From positions 1 to 48,284 of the forward strand of contig CALIEI010000080.1 in NCBI GenBank assembly GCA_938022165.1: a stretch of 48,284 nucleotides of DNA, read 5' to 3'. Numbering within the stretch: the stretch's first letter is position 1; each line of letters begins with the position of its first letter. The notes under the pieces are model-generated. The model made no database searches. It had not been told where the DNA came from and saw only the letters and a list, made by a program, of their open reading frames with translations. Made by a program: the position numbers and the translations under genes. This document shows, in pieces, positions 26,579-36,010 of the stretch. The DNA is from an uncultured Saprospiraceae bacterium. GTDB lineage: Bacteria; Bacteroidota; Bacteroidia; Chitinophagales; Saprospiraceae.

Positions 26579-28366
26579 TTACAGTTTTACAACTTTCATT
26601 ACCGTTCTCAAATTAGTGTTTAAATTCAGAATGTTTATAAAATAAACACCTGGCGAATAGCTTGATAAATTAATTAAGGGTGCGGTTATATGGTTCTCGA
26701 GGAGAACTCCATAAGAAGAATATAGCTGGGCCTCGAATTTTAAATTTTTACTTGCTGATATTAATACAATATCAGAGGTTGGATTAGGATGTATTTCAAT
26801 GTTTTGATTTTCGCTATTATCTATTATTGAAGTACTAATATCATCTAAGATTAAAGTGTTATTGCCTTCTTCTTCGTCAGTTACCTTATCTCCCGGGTCA
26901 ACTCTAATAGTAATAATATTATCCGAGATTTCATTTTTGGCAATGGTGAAATAGATTTCACGCTCTGTATTACTTTTAAGGCATTCGTAAGTACGATTTG
27001 ATAGCGTTTGAGTCGGTGTTATCCCTTGATATAAGGAGACATCAACATAGGAGGCATTAACTGATCCAAAATTATTTAATGTTGCCTTAAATCTAAAATT
27101 ATCATTTGTTTGGCTTTCTAGTTCGAAAGCACTTACTGCTGGATCGATATTTGGGCATTGACCATTAAAGTTTGATGTTTGGATAATTCCATCGCTATAA
27201 GCTCTTGCATAATTATCATTATCTAGATAAGGATCACTTGGTTCAAAAACATATCTCTCAATTGGATCCATAGGATCAAAGCCGATTGCGTTTGTTTCCG
27301 CTTGGTAAGTATTACTCATGACCCCGTCCATCGTAAAATACGTTCTACTTGTATAACTTTGATCTACAACAAAGGTATGACCTAATCCTTGTGCATGACC
27401 CCATTCATGCGAATAGATCAGCATTCCAAAAGCTGTATTAGGCTCAGAATAAAGATTCGCTGTAAAACCACCCCCATCTATTTGTCTTACTGGAGCGCCT
27501 TGCCAAGTTTGTAAAGCAAAGTGAACAATATTACTGTTTTCAAAAAGAGCTTGAGAGACATAAAGTGGAACATTAAATTGCCATTGTTGCCCATTCCACA
27601 GCGGCTCTCCAAAATTTTCTAAATAAGAAAGCTCTACTCTTTCATATCTAAATTTCAAATCTATCCCAAAGGTCTTTCGCCAATGATCTTCAACAAATTG
27701 ATAATCAGCTGAAGTTATTTCTTGGCAAAAATCTGGGAAATTTCCATTTTGTACACAATCCGATGCTTCCCCAATATCCAAACCATTATAAGTAACATTT
27801 GCATCAGTAGGAATAACATCATAAAATATGACAGTATCACCATGCTCATAACCAATTGGTTTATCTAACAAAAACTGGTACATTTCTGCCCTTAGTTCAG
27901 GATTAATTGTGTAAGAATAATATCTCTCAATTAGACATTCATCATAGCCCGCAGTACGCATAAAATCAAAAAATTGTTGAAAAGTTGGATTAGGCCGGCA
28001 ATATTCAGAATCACAAGTGAACTCTACATCAATACTTGTATCCGTAAAAAAATTATTAGGATTTATCCATAAGGACCCAGTAAACTTCACACTCCCGAGA
28101 TGTTCAACTAGAACTTTTTTCCTCAAAGTAGCATTAGTAACGCCACCTCCAAATGTCTCTTCAGTTTTATTGAGATAATCATTATCTTGAATGAGCCACA
28201 ATCTTCTAATACCGCTAGGATGCTCAGCAGTAACTTCAATAGTAACAGAATCTCCAACGATAGCATCTCCTAAGATACTTACATTAATGCTTTGCCCGAT
28301 TGAGTTCTGAATAAATGATGTGAGAAAAAGAAGAACAAGGGAACTGAATAGTATTTTATTTTTCAT
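26579..28366 (-). CDS. secreted metzincin-type metalloprotease with T9SS tail
   Basis: 595 residues. Signal peptide 1-24. A beta domain (about 25-118) precedes the protease domain (about 125-400) with the metzincin site HEWGHAQGLGH (H320, E321, H324, G327, H330) and Met-turn DGVMS (M350). A CARDB-like beta domain follows at about 405-510 (SAFELESQTNDNFRFKATL, VSLYQG, VDPGDKVTDEEEGNN), then a T9SS type A sorting domain (IEIHPNPTSDIVLIS ... GVYFINIL). Exported through the T9SS like the giant protease, but unrelated outside the catalytic motif. The peptidase family is not certain. Confidence 0.9.
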   Translation of the reverse strand: MKNKILFSSLVLLFLTSFIQNSIGQSINVSILGDAIVGDSVTIEVTAEHPSGIRRLWLIQDNDYLNKTEETFGGGVTNATLRKKVLVEHLGSVKFTGSLWINPNNFFTDTSIDVEFTCDSEYCRPNPTFQQFFDFMRTAGYDECLIERYYSYTINPELRAEMYQFLLDKPIGYEHGDTVIFYDVIPTDANVTYNGLDIGEASDCVQNGNFPDFCQEITSADYQFVEDHWRKTFGIDLKFRYERVELSYLENFGEPLWNGQQWQFNVPLYVSQALFENSNIVHFALQTWQGAPVRQIDGGGFTANLYSEPNTAFGMLIYSHEWGHAQGLGHTFVVDQSYTSRTYFTMDGVMSNTYQAETNAIGFDPMDPIERYVFEPSDPYLDNDNYARAYSDGIIQTSNFNGQCPNIDPAVSAFELESQTNDNFRFKATLNNFGSVNASYVDVSLYQGITPTQTLSNRTYECLKSNTEREIYFTIAKNEISDNIITIRVDPGDKVTDEEEGNNTLILDDISTSIIDNSENQNIEIHPNPTSDIVLISASKNLKFEAQLYSSYGVLLENHITAPLINLSSYSPGVYFINILNLNTNLRTVMKVVKL

Positions 28367-28607
28367 GCTGGATTATCTTGTTGAATAATTAATCCAAGTT
28401 ACTAATAAAGTTTTAAGAAATCTTTTATGGGGTACTTAATACTTCTTTATATTCTAAGAATACCGTTGTTTTTTTTCTTTTCAGAATTGCTTCTATTTAT
28501 TGTTCCTACTTCGAAGGGCTCTTCCCTTCATTAATTTGATGTTGCCCCTTTGGTAATAGTCTTCGCCATTTTATTGGTATATCTACTGGATGGTGGCCTA
28601 GCCAAAT

Positions 28608-28755
28608 GGACAAGCGCTGTGCAGTAGTGCCGATTTTTATCGGCAGACTCGAAGACTTTCCCGCCTTTTGTCAGGCGGGAAATCAGAGAGGCCGACCGAA
28701 TAGGGAGCTACGAAACATAGCGACCGCCGCCATTTTTTTGGCGGTGGATGGCCCC
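28608..28755. repeat. structured intergenic repeat, family A copy 2
   Basis: Lies in the 517-base gap between divergent genes. Starts GGACAAGCGCTGTGCAGTAGTG (three differences from copy 1 in 22 bases). Then hairpin CCGAT-TTTT-ATCGG, AGACTC (28645), stem TTTCCCGCC/GGCGGGAAA, AGGCCGACCG (28689-28698), directly AATAGGGAGCTACG (28699-28712) without the insert seen in copy 1, AGCGACC, stem CCGCCA/TGGCGG and the end ATGGCCCC. The rest of the gap (28367-28607, 28756-28856) holds nothing I recognise. Confidence 0.85.
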
Positions 28756-28856
28756 AAATAAGCCTAGCACAAAGCGAAATACACCGTTTGTCGAATATAT
28801 TCTACTCTACTTCCTACAAAACATGAAGAAGGCAATTTCATAAATAGTTTTTAGGT

Positions 28857-28864
28857 TATATTTG
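28857..28864 (+). promoter_or_regulatory. putative -7 box for lepB
   Basis: TATATTTG, exact TAnnTTTG match, 19 bases before the GTG start at 28884; implies a leader of only about 15 bases. Confidence 0.55.
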
Positions 28865-28883
28865 CACACTAAAATCAACCAAA

Positions 28884-30464
28884 GTGGGCGTACTTATATT
28901 CTTTATACTTAGTTATATTCTATTGAGCATCAGTCTTTACTTCTTATTTCCAAAGGCGGGAGTAAGTGGTACAAAGGGGCTGATACCGGGAGTCAATTTT
29001 GTAGAATGGTGCAAGATCATTGGCCGAAAACCAAGCCACGCTCTGTGGTTGTTATTCCCGATTGTCAATATTTTCATTTACGCTGGCATGTGCGTGGACA
29101 TGATGTATTCGTTTGGGAAAACGAAATTTGCAGATAGCATTCTAGCTGTTGTCTATGCTCCTATCGCATTTTATAAATTGGCAAAAGATGACAAAGAGCA
29201 ATATAAAGTAGCCGCGTACCAAGACGAAAAAGACTATAAGCAAAAGCTAATAGATGCTGAGAAGTCCGGTGATAAATATGCGCTCAAAAAACTACAGAAG
29301 AATAATCCATACCAAAAGACGATTGGAAGAGAATGGGCAGAAGCGATTATTTTTGCTGTCTTCGCCGCGGCGTTTATTCGTATGTTTTTGATCGAGGCAT
29401 ACAAGATACCAACTGGATCGATGGAAGGATCATTGTTGATAGGAGATTTTTTGTTTGTAAGTAAAGCGCATTATGGAATCCGTACGCCAGAGACTATTGC
29501 TATGATTCCTCTACTGCACAATCGTATACCAATAATAAATAAAGAGTCTTACATAGAAAGTCCATCTATACCGAGTTTTAGATTGCCGGCTATCGAAAGT
29601 ATTGACCATAATAAACCGATAGTATTCAACTACCCTGAAGGAGATAGTGTATATGTGATCCCTGGTAGAACGTATAGCATACACGATGTAAAAAGAAAAC
29701 CTCAAGTGGCGAACCTAGTAAAAAAGAGAAGAGCCAAGCTAGATACTAGACCAATAGACAAAAGAGATCATTATATAAAGCGATGTATAGCTATGCCTGG
29801 AGACTCGCTGAGTATCGTAGATGCTCAAGTATATATAAACGGGACTGCGGCTGAAAATCCAAGTAAATTGCAATACAATTATATTGTACAACCTAATGGA
29901 GTAAATATCAATGTAAACAAACTCATCGATTGGGGCATATCACCAAACTATGATATCAACGATATTGGTAATGGAAGATTTTTGCTGACGCTATCAAATG
30001 ACGAATTGGAAAAAGTAAAAAGCCTAGATCCAAAAATACAAATCATAAGAATGCCAAACCAGCCCGGTGGTGCATTCCCACATTCAGAAGTATCTAAAGA
30101 CTGGACTGTAGATGATTTTGGTCCAATATGGATACCTAAAAAGGGAGCCACTACTCCACTTAGACCAGATAATATTGCTTTTTATAGAAGGGTAATCGAG
30201 GTCTACGAAGGAAATACTTTTGAGCAAAAAGGGAATACTTTTTATATCAATGGTGAGCAGGCTGATAGCTACACCTTCAAACAAGACTATTATTGGGGTA
30301 TGGGTGACAACAGACATAATTCTGAGGATAGCAGATACTGGGGTTATGTACCTCATGATCATATAGTAGGTAAACCACTGTTCATATGGTTCAGTACCAA
30401 AGATGGAAGCATGGGTAATGGTATCAATTGGAGTCGCCTGTTTTCTGGAGCGACTAAGATGTAA
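28884..30464 (+). CDS. lepB: signal peptidase I with N-terminal DUF5684-like membrane domain
   Basis: 526 residues from a GTG start. An N-terminal membrane domain (about 1-100, with helices near 3-22, 52-72 and 82-100) resembles DUF5684 fused to signal peptidases of Bacteroidota. The S26 peptidase follows a further membrane helix (about 152-170): catalytic Ser179 in YKIPTGSMEGSLLIGD and Lys299 in DHYIKRCIAMPGD, with the C-terminal GDNRHNSEDSRYWGYVP box. It cleaves signal peptides of exported preproteins at the inner membrane. Between the two catalytic residues lies a long insert (about 200-290), and another after 310, so the protein is about twice the size of simple S26 enzymes. That size is usual for this phylum. 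Confidence 0.95.
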   Translation: MGVLIFFILSYILLSISLYFLFPKAGVSGTKGLIPGVNFVEWCKIIGRKPSHALWLLFPIVNIFIYAGMCVDMMYSFGKTKFADSILAVVYAPIAFYKLAKDDKEQYKVAAYQDEKDYKQKLIDAEKSGDKYALKKLQKNNPYQKTIGREWAEAIIFAVFAAAFIRMFLIEAYKIPTGSMEGSLLIGDFLFVSKAHYGIRTPETIAMIPLLHNRIPIINKESYIESPSIPSFRLPAIESIDHNKPIVFNYPEGDSVYVIPGRTYSIHDVKRKPQVANLVKKRRAKLDTRPIDKRDHYIKRCIAMPGDSLSIVDAQVYINGTAAENPSKLQYNYIVQPNGVNINVNKLIDWGISPNYDINDIGNGRFLLTLSNDELEKVKSLDPKIQIIRMPNQPGGAFPHSEVSKDWTVDDFGPIWIPKKGATTPLRPDNIAFYRRVIEVYEGNTFEQKGNTFYINGEQADSYTFKQDYYWGMGDNRHNSEDSRYWGYVPHDHIVGKPLFIWFSTKDGSMGNGINWSRLFSGATKM

Positions 30465-30707
30465 TATATCTTAGCAATTATACCTTTTATATACTTTGGG
30501 AAAAAATTGATGCTTGCGCTTGATTTAAGCTAATGTTTATGTTGGTTGCTCATCATTGGATCTACTCCACTGGCCAATATGAAAATGAGCCAAACCCCAT
30601 AAAAAATATGGCGGCTATGATATAGAATAGACCAAGGTGCAAGAACCATATAGCTCTTGGGATGTATTATAGTTATTATTTACTATTTTCATCAAAATTT
30701 TCTGCAG

Positions 30708-33206
30708 ATGAGGACCTTTATATTAGGGCTAGTATGCCTTACTTTTTTACAAATTTCTAATGCGCAAGCCCCTGAAAGGTGGACTTCTGGCGATATTTAT
30801 CATGGCATAGAGAAGCTTAATTTTTTAGGTTCAGCCTTATATGTTGCTGCTCATCCAGATGATGAGAATACTAGCATGATTTCATATTTGTCCAACCATG
30901 TAAAGGCTAATACGGCATATTTATCACTGACCAGAGGTGATGGAGGGCAAAATCTAATCGGTACTGAACTCAAAGAACTATTAGGCGTAATCCGAACGCA
31001 AGAATTATTGGCCGCCCGACGCATGGATGGAGGGCAGCAGTTTTTTAGCAGAGCCAATGACTTTGGTTATTCTAAGAATCCGGACGAAACGCTAGGTATT
31101 TGGAATAGAGATGAAGTGCTTTCAGATGTAGTCTGGAATGTAAGGAGATTTCAGCCCGACGTGATAATTAATAGATTTAAGCATGACACCCCAGGAAGTA
31201 CACATGGTCATCACACCTCATCTGCTGTAATGTCTGTAGACGCATGGAATCTATATAATGATCCTAGTGCCTACCCTGAACAATTAGAATTTGTAGATAC
31301 ATGGCAACCTAAGAGATTGTTTTTCAACACCAGCTGGTGGTTTTATGGTAGCCGAGAGAAGTTTGCTAAGGCCGATAAGAGTAGATTGATCGGATTAGAA
31401 ACAGGCGTATACTTTCCCAATAGAGGAATGTCAAACGGAGAGATCGCTGCCATCAGTAGAGCACAACACCGCTGTCAAGGCATGGGTAGATCCTTATCTA
31501 GATCAAGCAGATCAGAATACTTAGAAGTATTGCAAGGGGATGTACCACAGGATAAAGACAATCTTTTTGATGGAGTCAACACGACTTGGTCTAGACTAGA
31601 AGGCGGGGCTCCAATCACTGGCATGATCGACAATATCTTGGCCAACTTTGATCATGCTGCGCCACATAAAAGTGTTCCTGCATTAGTAAAAGTCTACAGC
31701 AAAATAGAGGCACTCCCTAGAAGCAATTGGCGCTCTGTAAAACTGGAAGAAGTAAAGAAGATCATCATTCAAAGCTCAGGACTATATGCGGCAGCTACTT
31801 CAGATAATTACTTTTATACTAAAGGGCAAGATTTGGAAATAGGTGTAGAGTTTACCAATCGTTCGCCAATACCTATGTCAGTAAGCAATGTAAGTTTCAT
31901 CGGTATCAAGAAGGATACGAGTATGAATTTGGTATTGAATGAAAGCGAAGAGAATAAATTTTATCTCAAGAGTGCTATACCAAGTAATGCAAAAACTTCT
32001 GATCCTTATTGGTTACAAGAGAAAGGAAGTTTTGGTATGTACAAAGTAAAGGATCAGTATAAAGTGGGTAATCCTACTAGTGAAGATCCAATTATCATGG
32101 TTTTTGATCTTATGGTAGATGGTGTAAAAATCAAGCATGCACAACCAGTGGTATACAAATCTGTAGATGCTGTAATGGGCGAACAGTTTAGACCCGTAGA
32201 GATCATACCTGCTGTATCAGTAGCCATCGATGAAAAGGTGGTTGTGTTTGCAGATGATCAGAATAAAGAAGTAACGGTCCGAGTAAAAGCCGGTAGGCCT
32301 GATGTAAATGGTCAGGTAAAGCTACAATTACCAAGTGGATGGCGCTCAAATCCTGATAGTCATAATTTTGATATTTCTAAGCAAGAACAAGAGCAAGTAT
32401 TCAAATTTCAAGTTACGCCTCCTGCGAGTCAAAGCACAGGATCGCTTTCTGTTGTTGCTAGTCTTGGTGGAAAAGACTATAAGAAAGAAATGATTTTGAT
32501 TGACTATGAGCATATCCCAACTCAAACAGTATTTCTTCCAGCGGAAGCAAGAGTTGTTAAACTAGATATAGAATCAAAAGGAAAAAAAGTTGCATACTAC
32601 ATGGGTGCAGGGGATAAAATTCCTGAAAGCTTGGCGCAAATTGGTTATGAAGTAGATTTACTGAGTGACGAAGATGTATCGGCAGAAACCTTAGCTAAAT
32701 ATGATGCACTGATCATAGGGATACGAGCGTATAATACACAAGATCAAGTGAAGTTTCATCAAGAAATATTTTTAGATTTTGTTAAAAATGGTGGTAATAT
32801 GATCGTTCAGTACAACACTGGACATCGATTGAAAATACCAAGTGATCAACTAGGCCCTTACCCTTTCAAAGTAAGTAGAGATAGAGTTTCTGTAGAAGAA
32901 GCTGAAATACGTATGATAGCGCCTAAGCATGAAGTACTCAATACGCCGAATAAAATTACAGAAAGAGATTTTGACAACTGGGTTCAAGAGAGAGGTCTTT
33001 ACTTCCCTGATGAATGGTCTAAAGAATATACCGCGATCTTATCCAGTAATGATCCTGGTGAGGATGCTAAAAAAGGTGGCCTCTTGGTAGCAAAATATGG
33101 CGAAGGTAACTTTGTGTATAGTGGCTATTCCTGGTTCCGACAATTGCCTGCCGGAGTACCAGGTGCTTATAGATTATTTGCTAATATGATCAGCTTAGGT
33201 AAGTAG
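30708..33206 (+). CDS. PIG-L family deacetylase, exported, multi-domain
   Basis: 832 residues from the ATG at 30708, which begins a good signal peptide (MRTFILGLVCLTFLQISNAQ); an upstream in-frame ATG at 30657 would precede it with 17 odd residues. PIG-L/LmbE domain at about 35-300 with the zinc motif AHPDDE (48-53) and TRGDGGQN. These enzymes remove N-acetyl groups from sugars. A beta-rich middle (about 370-600) and a C-terminal Rossmann-like, glutamine-amidotransferase-like domain (about 615-830, with YDALIIGIRAYNT and NGGNMIVQYNTGH) follow; this three-part form is common in Bacteroidota. Its stop is 3 bases from the convergent CAP gene stop. Confidence 0.9.
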   Translation: MRTFILGLVCLTFLQISNAQAPERWTSGDIYHGIEKLNFLGSALYVAAHPDDENTSMISYLSNHVKANTAYLSLTRGDGGQNLIGTELKELLGVIRTQELLAARRMDGGQQFFSRANDFGYSKNPDETLGIWNRDEVLSDVVWNVRRFQPDVIINRFKHDTPGSTHGHHTSSAVMSVDAWNLYNDPSAYPEQLEFVDTWQPKRLFFNTSWWFYGSREKFAKADKSRLIGLETGVYFPNRGMSNGEIAAISRAQHRCQGMGRSLSRSSRSEYLEVLQGDVPQDKDNLFDGVNTTWSRLEGGAPITGMIDNILANFDHAAPHKSVPALVKVYSKIEALPRSNWRSVKLEEVKKIIIQSSGLYAAATSDNYFYTKGQDLEIGVEFTNRSPIPMSVSNVSFIGIKKDTSMNLVLNESEENKFYLKSAIPSNAKTSDPYWLQEKGSFGMYKVKDQYKVGNPTSEDPIIMVFDLMVDGVKIKHAQPVVYKSVDAVMGEQFRPVEIIPAVSVAIDEKVVVFADDQNKEVTVRVKAGRPDVNGQVKLQLPSGWRSNPDSHNFDISKQEQEQVFKFQVTPPASQSTGSLSVVASLGGKDYKKEMILIDYEHIPTQTVFLPAEARVVKLDIESKGKKVAYYMGAGDKIPESLAQIGYEVDLLSDEDVSAETLAKYDALIIGIRAYNTQDQVKFHQEIFLDFVKNGGNMIVQYNTGHRLKIPSDQLGPYPFKVSRDRVSVEEAEIRMIAPKHEVLNTPNKITERDFDNWVQERGLYFPDEWSKEYTAILSSNDPGEDAKKGGLLVAKYGEGNFVYSGYSWFRQLPAGVPGAYRLFANMISLGK

Positions 33207-33209
33207 GCC

Positions 33210-33746
33210 TTATCTAGGCGTACCAAAATCGAATACCCAATAGTCTCCAACTTTAGCGATACCTACTTGCTTGAAGTTTGGACTTGCCATGACAGAACAA
33301 TGCCCTGGGCTATTCTTAAAGGCTTCCACTGTTTGCGCTGGGGTGATTGGTCCAAATGCAACGTTTTCGCCCCAGTGAGATGCTAAGTAATTAGCTCTGT
33401 TTAGTCTGGTAGCTAAATCTGAGCCATCACTGCCTTCATGTGTCAATACATCATTATCAAACATATCTTGTGCATGAGCTTCAGCTGCTGCGTCAAGATC
33501 TGGATGCCATAATAAAGGCTCTGCTGGTGCCTTAATGTCTCCCCCACAATCGTTTTCTTGTGCTCTAAACTTATTGATAAGTGCCAAGGTTTCTGCCTCA
33601 AAATCAGACATCTGATCACTAAAATCTTCTATCACAGGCTCTTCAAAAAAAGACTCGAATGATGGTGGTGCAGGCTCTATATTTTCTTCCTTTGCGCATG
33701 AGAAAAGAATACAACTAATACAAAAAAATCCAAATAACTGTTTCAT
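33210..33746 (-). CDS. CAP (SCP/PR1) domain lipoprotein
   Basis: 178 residues. Lipoprotein signal with lipobox LFSC (Cys17). CAP domain at about 50-178: LINKFRAQENDCGG, WHPDLDAAAEAHAQDM, LTHEGSDGSDLATRL, HWGENVAFG, FKNSPGHCSVMASPNF, VGIAKVGDYWVFDFG. The two His and two acidic residues of the CAP cavity appear present. Role of bacterial CAP proteins is largely unknown. Anchored in the envelope. Confidence 0.93.
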   Translation of the reverse strand: MKQLFGFFCISCILFSCAKEENIEPAPPSFESFFEEPVIEDFSDQMSDFEAETLALINKFRAQENDCGGDIKAPAEPLLWHPDLDAAAEAHAQDMFDNDVLTHEGSDGSDLATRLNRANYLASHWGENVAFGPITPAQTVEAFKNSPGHCSVMASPNFKQVGIAKVGDYWVFDFGTPR

Positions 33747-33929
33747 TGGTAAAAAACTGTTTTATTCAATCGTGTGCCAATTGAAAAGCAATTAAAAAAA
33801 GAGAGGGGAAGATTAAATCTGAGTTGGAAACTAGATTACTAGCAAATTCTTATATTTGATTCTACTAAGTGAATAAGAGTTGCATTGATTTGTGACAACA
33901 CAATTTTTTATATCTCAAAATAGAATGAT

Positions 33930-34061
33930 ATGAATGAAAACAAAGCCACAGAAGACGATCCACCCATTTTGGGTAACTGGAATAAGCTGTATTTACTTGT
34001 AATATTGCTTCATTTTGTGATCATAACTCTATTCGTTTTATTTTCAAGATATTACTCGTAA
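33930..34061 (+). CDS. 43-residue membrane peptide paired with the symporter
   Basis: Short open frame with a hydrophilic N-terminus (MNENKATEDDPPILGNWNKL) and one membrane helix (YLLVILLHFVIITLFVLFS). It ends 10 bases before the start of the sodium:solute symporter on the same strand. I recall similar small proteins, with a Gly-x-Trp-x-x-x-Tyr motif before the helix, directly ahead of symporter genes in other Bacteroidota, which suggests a small subunit, as in other SSS transporters with a helper peptide. The association is inference from position and shape. Confidence 0.75.
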   Translation: MNENKATEDDPPILGNWNKLYLLVILLHFVIITLFVLFSRYYS

Positions 34062-34071
34062 TTCCCATCTG

Positions 34072-35982
34072 ATGCACATAATTGACTGGATTGTTCTTAT
34101 TGGTACCACATTAGTGATTATTGGATATGGAGTCTATAAAACTAGAAATGTAGGCAGTGTCAAATCTTATCTTATGGGAGATAAAGATTTACCCTGGTGG
34201 ACAATAGGATTATCTATCATGGCGACACAAGCGTCGGCCATTACCTTCTTATCTACTCCTGGAAAAGCATATGAGGATGGATTGGGCTTTGCTCAGTTCT
34301 ACTTCGGCCTTCCAGTGGCGATGGTCATACTTTGTATATTTGTCTTACCCGTATTTTATAAACTCAATGTTTATACTGCATATGAATACTTAGAGCAGCG
34401 ATTTGATCTAAGGGCGAGGACATTAACTTCCATTTTATTCCTAGTCCAAAGAGGACTAGCAGCAGGTATTACTATTTATGCCCCTGCAATCATCCTATCT
34501 AATATTCTCAATTGGGATCTAAACCTTACTATACTCATCACTGGAGCTGTTGTTATCTTTTATACCGTAATGGGTGGCACCAAAGCAGTAAGCGTCACCC
34601 AAAAACAGCAAATGATAATCATCCTAGCAGGTATGTTCATTGCCGCGGTAATTATAGTTTTTAAGATGCCCGCAGATATTTCCTTTAAAGATACTTTAGC
34701 GCTTGCGGGAAAAATGGAAAAACTGCAAGTGGTTGACTTTACTTTTGATTTAGAAAAAAGATATACTTTTTGGTCAGGAATGTTGGGTGGTGTTTTCTTA
34801 TTCCTCTCCTATTTTGGGACAGACCAATCTCAAGTACAGAGATATCTTTCTGGCAAAAGCCTTTCTGAAAGTAGAATGGGCTTGCTCTTTAACGGGATGA
34901 TAAAAGTTCCTATGCAGTTCTTGGTACTTTTTGTTGGTATCCTTGTATTTATGTTTTTCCAATTTCAACGCCCTCCTATTCACTTTAATGATGCAAATAT
35001 CCAAAAAGTGCAAAATTCAGAGTATAGTGCGGAATTGAATCAATTGGAAGATCAATTTGATATGGTTTTTCAGGATAAGATAGCTAGTCTAAGTCAACTT
35101 TCTTCTGATATAGAATCTAATGATCAAAATAGAATAGAAGCTTCTAAGACGGCCTATGAATTTCAGTTGGCTAAAGATGCCGCTATCAGATCTCAAGTAG
35201 ATAGCCTTATATTGAAAGTAGATGACCAAGCTATTGTCAAAGACAGTGATTATGTCTTTATTTCTTTTATTATCAACTATCTCCCAATAGGTATGATTGG
35301 ATTACTGCTTGCAGTAATTTTTTCTGCTGCTATGTCTTCAACCGCCTCTGAGCTAAATGCATTGGCTACTACTTCAGTTATAGATTTATACAAAAGAAGC
35401 ATAAACCCTGGCGCTAGTGATCAGCATTATCTGACATCTTCAAAAGTCCTTACCATTTTATGGGGAGTTGTTGCACTTTTATTTGCCATAATGGCTTCTT
35501 TATTTGACAACTTGATTGAAGCAGTTAACATTATAGGCTCTATCTTTTATGGGACTATACTAGGCATCTTTATAGTGGCATTCTTTTATAAAAGCCTAGA
35601 AAGAAGTACAAAGGTGGTTGGATTCTTTACGCTAGGTCTTTTATTTGGAGTGGTATTTACAGGCATCAGTCATTCTAACTATGTAGAAGAAATGTTCCCA
35701 GTCATCTATGAAAATGATGTCCCTGCAACATTAGTTTCTATGCTGCTTGGCGGATTGCTCGGCTATTGGTTTTCAGATCGCTTTTTCAAAAGAATAGATG
35801 GTACCTCTGTATTTGCGGGAGCAGTAGTAGCACAAATTTCGGTAATAGTGATTTATTTCCTTGATAGTTATGATGTCATCGAGTTGAGCTACTTATGGCT
35901 CAATCTGATCGGTTGTACCTTGGTGGTATTCGTCAGTCTTCTCTTCCAAAATTTGAGTAGAGGAAGCTCTAGTAGTAGGTAA
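34072..35982 (+). CDS. sodium:solute symporter family protein
   Basis: 636 residues, about 13-15 membrane helices. SSS signatures include SYLMGDKDLPWWTIGLSIMA, TFLSTPGKAYEDGLGF and, in the second half, LLLAVIFSAAMSSTASELNA. It imports a solute (sugar, amino acid, vitamin or similar) with Na+. Unusual is a hydrophilic, helical insert at about 300-392 (rich in Gln/Asp/Ser, coiled-coil-like) between two membrane helices. The substrate cannot be told. The 43-residue peptide just upstream probably belongs to the same transporter. The stop is 28 bases from the convergent dnaA stop. Confidence 0.93.
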   Translation: MHIIDWIVLIGTTLVIIGYGVYKTRNVGSVKSYLMGDKDLPWWTIGLSIMATQASAITFLSTPGKAYEDGLGFAQFYFGLPVAMVILCIFVLPVFYKLNVYTAYEYLEQRFDLRARTLTSILFLVQRGLAAGITIYAPAIILSNILNWDLNLTILITGAVVIFYTVMGGTKAVSVTQKQQMIIILAGMFIAAVIIVFKMPADISFKDTLALAGKMEKLQVVDFTFDLEKRYTFWSGMLGGVFLFLSYFGTDQSQVQRYLSGKSLSESRMGLLFNGMIKVPMQFLVLFVGILVFMFFQFQRPPIHFNDANIQKVQNSEYSAELNQLEDQFDMVFQDKIASLSQLSSDIESNDQNRIEASKTAYEFQLAKDAAIRSQVDSLILKVDDQAIVKDSDYVFISFIINYLPIGMIGLLLAVIFSAAMSSTASELNALATTSVIDLYKRSINPGASDQHYLTSSKVLTILWGVVALLFAIMASLFDNLIEAVNIIGSIFYGTILGIFIVAFFYKSLERSTKVVGFFTLGLLFGVVFTGISHSNYVEEMFPVIYENDVPATLVSMLLGGLLGYWFSDRFFKRIDGTSVFAGAVVAQISVIVIYFLDSYDVIELSYLWLNLIGCTLVVFVSLLFQNLSRGSSSSR

Positions 35983-36010
35983 AAGAAATAAGAAATTGGA
36001 ATCAGCTAGC

